DNA from: Rhodocyclaceae bacterium
GTDB lineage: Bacteria > Pseudomonadota > Gammaproteobacteria > Burkholderiales > Rhodocyclaceae
Direction of reading: 5' to 3'
Assembly: GCA_029982755.1 (NCBI GenBank)
Contig: JARRBR010000017.1
Span: 1-37,562 of the forward strand
DNA length: 37,562 nt
Below are positions 36,799 to 37,562 of this stretch, in pieces. The stretch's first letter is position 1; each line of letters starts with the position of its first letter. Under the pieces are notes generated by a model, which was given only the letters and a program-made list of their open reading frames with translations, did not search any database and had not been told where the DNA came from. The position numbers were made by a program, and so were the translations under genes.

Positions 36799-36814
36799 AT
36801 TAGCACACGCTAAT
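36799..36814. promoter_or_regulatory. Palindromic operator before pcm
   Basis: ATTAGC-ACAC-GCTAAT: a perfect 6-bp inverted repeat with a 4-nt spacer in an AT-rich patch, 20 bases before the pcm ATG. The TTAGC/GCTAA arms resemble MarR/SlyA-type operators (SlyA: TTAGC, 2 nt, GCTAA) but the spacer is longer. A minus-strand TAATAT overlaps it and could be a -10 box. Confidence 0.5.
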
Positions 36815-36847
36815 TGATAGCGTTGTCCATAGAGGCAAAACCGCGTC

Positions 36848-36853
36848 ATTCTA
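36848..36853 (-). promoter_or_regulatory. Candidate pcm -10 box
   Basis: Minus-strand TAGAAT, about 70 bases before the pcm ATG. No good -35 hexamer is found at 16-18 bp. If used, the palindrome at 36799 would lie in the early transcript. Confidence 0.3.
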
Positions 36854-36965
36854 GCGCAGATGCTGCGCTGCAATCCGCCACCGCAAGACAATCGCGGGGC
36901 CGGCGGAACCCGTCCGCGGCCCCTGCCGCCGAGACGCGCTCGCGGGAACGGGCGTCGCCGACGCC

Positions 36966-37508
36966 TCAGCCCGCCTTGCCGCCGTCCGCAGTCCGTGCCC
37001 GTCCCCGCGGACTGCGGGCGTCGGTCCTGCGCGCCCCACCTTTCTGCCCCGTCCCCCCTTTCTGCCCCGTCCCCCCTTTCTGCCCCGCCGCGCCTTTCTG
37101 CCCCGCCGCGCCTTTCTGCCCCGTCCCGCGTTGCGCCGTACCGCGCCCGGGGTCGGCCCCCTCCAGCCACAGCAGGGCATCGACATGGGTCACGAAGGCC
37201 TCCAGATACTGCGGCGCGAGCTCGCGCATGCGGATCAGCGCCTGCAGCGCCAGGAAATGCGAGTTGAGCGGCCCGGCGTTGTCCGGCGCCTGGGCCAGGG
37301 CGCGCGCGAGTTGCTGCTCCAGGCTGAGCCGCGACCAGCTGCTGCGGAAATGGCGCAGCGCCTTCAGCTCGGCGAACGGCGCCTCGGTACGGCCGCCCGG
37401 CGGCTCGGGCGCAGCCGGCGTGTCCGCCTGCCGCGCCACATGGGCGAGCAGCTCGGCGAGCGGGAAGGGCGGGAAGATGAGATGTGCGAAAACGGCGTGC
37501 TGACGTAA
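36966..37508 (-). CDS. DUF2894-like protein, 5' end missing
   Basis: The frame is open from the stop at 36966 back to an in-frame TAA at 37509 and carries no good start; a GTG at 37439 is only internal, because family-like residues (PPFPLAELLAHVARQ) continue upstream of it. The core ELKALRHFRSSWSRLSLEQQ ... NAGPLNSHFLALQALIRMRELAPQYLEAFVTHVDALLWLE matches DUF2894 as I recall it. The C-terminus is a Gly/Gln/Lys hexapeptide repeat. The N-terminal half is missing; coding sequence appears to stop at the AT-rich right edge. As I recall, relatives lie at the end of operons with OmpA/MotB-like and DUF802 genes, which would be beyond this window. Confidence 0.7.
   Translation of the reverse strand, partial: LRQHAVFAHLIFPPFPLAELLAHVARQADTPAAPEPPGGRTEAPFAELKALRHFRSSWSRLSLEQQLARALAQAPDNAGPLNSHFLALQALIRMRELAPQYLEAFVTHVDALLWLEGADPGRGTAQRGTGQKGAAGQKGAAGQKGGTGQKGGTGQKGGARRTDARSPRGRARTADGGKAG
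37039..37128 (-). repeat. Five tandem 18-bp repeats in the DUF2894-like gene
   Basis: Five units of 18 bp (37039, 37057, 37075, 37093, 37111) begin CCTTTCTGCCCCG on the plus strand and differ only in the last few bases. On the coding strand each unit encodes six residues of the pattern G-Q-K-G-G/A-T/A, forming a flexible, basic tail. The unit length, a multiple of three, allows copy-number change without a frameshift. Confidence 0.9.
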
Positions 37509-37537
37509 TTATGCTCACAAGGTTTTGTATTCCCATG
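37499..37537 (+). repeat. Putative terminal inverted repeat, right copy
   Basis: GCTGA (37499-37503), TAATTA (37506-37511) and TATTCCCATG (37528-37537) match, in order, the left end of the window read on the minus strand. The frame of the DUF2894-like gene closes inside this segment, as expected if an element edge interrupts it. The last 25 bases of the window continue as AT-rich sequence with no recognisable gene. Confidence 0.4.
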
Positions 37538-37562
37538 ATGGCGTGTTTGCTCAAGGATATTG

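Noticed and set aside
37039-37128. Possible CRISPR array
   Set aside because: The 18-bp units are directly adjacent with no spacers and are in frame within a coding sequence, so this is a coding tandem repeat.
37441-37554. Short frame starting MGIQNLV or MSKHAIMGIQNLV at the right end
   Set aside because: It reads through the DUF2894-like gene in another frame and becomes Ala/Arg-rich. The matching left-end frame stops after ten codons, so the shared start looks like repeat DNA rather than a gene.

Overview
The window is a stretch of GC-rich bacterial chromosome. Its gene content and order (complete mraZ-to-ftsA division/cell-wall cluster, class A RNase P RNA beside it, accBC-prmA, pcm-rhodanese-tolC facing waaA, LPS and ornithine-lipid genes) point to a Gram-negative betaproteobacterium. 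Rhodocyclales (Thauera/Azoarcus-like) is my best guess; that placement is inference from gene order and protein style, not a database result. Almost all of it is ordinary core genome and densely coding.

Layout. 1-178: AT-rich sequence outside any gene, where ftsZ would be expected. 179-15676 (minus strand): fourteen genes read mraZ-rsmH-ftsL-ftsI-murE-murF-mraY-murD-ftsW-murG-murC-ddl-ftsQ-ftsA, preceded by a promoter overlapped by four MraZ boxes (15712-15773). About 16027-16528: rnpB, with a large insertion of extra hairpins. 16568-18045: a small lipoprotein gene coupled to pyrC. 18136-20810: rsmI facing away from yraN-diaA-dolP, the E. coli yraLMNOP neighbourhood without lpoA. 20904-22944: mpl, divergent from a conserved nucleotidyltransferase-like gene. 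22945-23488: a long noncoding stretch that probably holds the accB promoter and leader. 23489-27143: accB-accC-prmA and a zinc-ribbon membrane protein. 27200-29148: glycine-zipper lipoprotein, PfkB-type kinase and HIT protein (minus). 29286-30949: olsB-like and PlsC-like acyltransferases. 31030-32857: apaH and a sugar-nucleotide epimerase (minus). 33093-34367: waaA. 34460-36779: pcm-rhodanese-tolC operon (minus). 36966-37508: 3' part of a DUF2894-like gene with an 18-bp tandem repeat.

How the genes fit together. Most of the window builds the cell envelope. The dcw cluster makes lipid II and the division machinery; mpl recycles muropeptides; waaA adds Kdo to lipid A; the acyltransferase pair probably makes ornithine lipid; accBC supplies malonyl-CoA; dolP and the lipoproteins act at the outer membrane; tolC exports. 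The remainder is housekeeping: RNA processing and modification (rnpB, rsmH, rsmI), pyrimidine synthesis (pyrC), nucleotide hydrolases (apaH, HIT) and protein methylation (prmA, pcm).

I found no tRNA, CRISPR array, prophage, transposase gene or defence system. The most unusual points are: AT-rich outer ends that resemble each other in inverted orientation and look like edges of a repeated mobile element; the expanded RNase P RNA; the almost unbroken chain of 4-bp start/stop overlaps in the dcw operon; the MraZ operator placed on its own -10 box; the shared CATG start of rsmI and yraN; and a pcm-family protein without the usual TIS-type motif.
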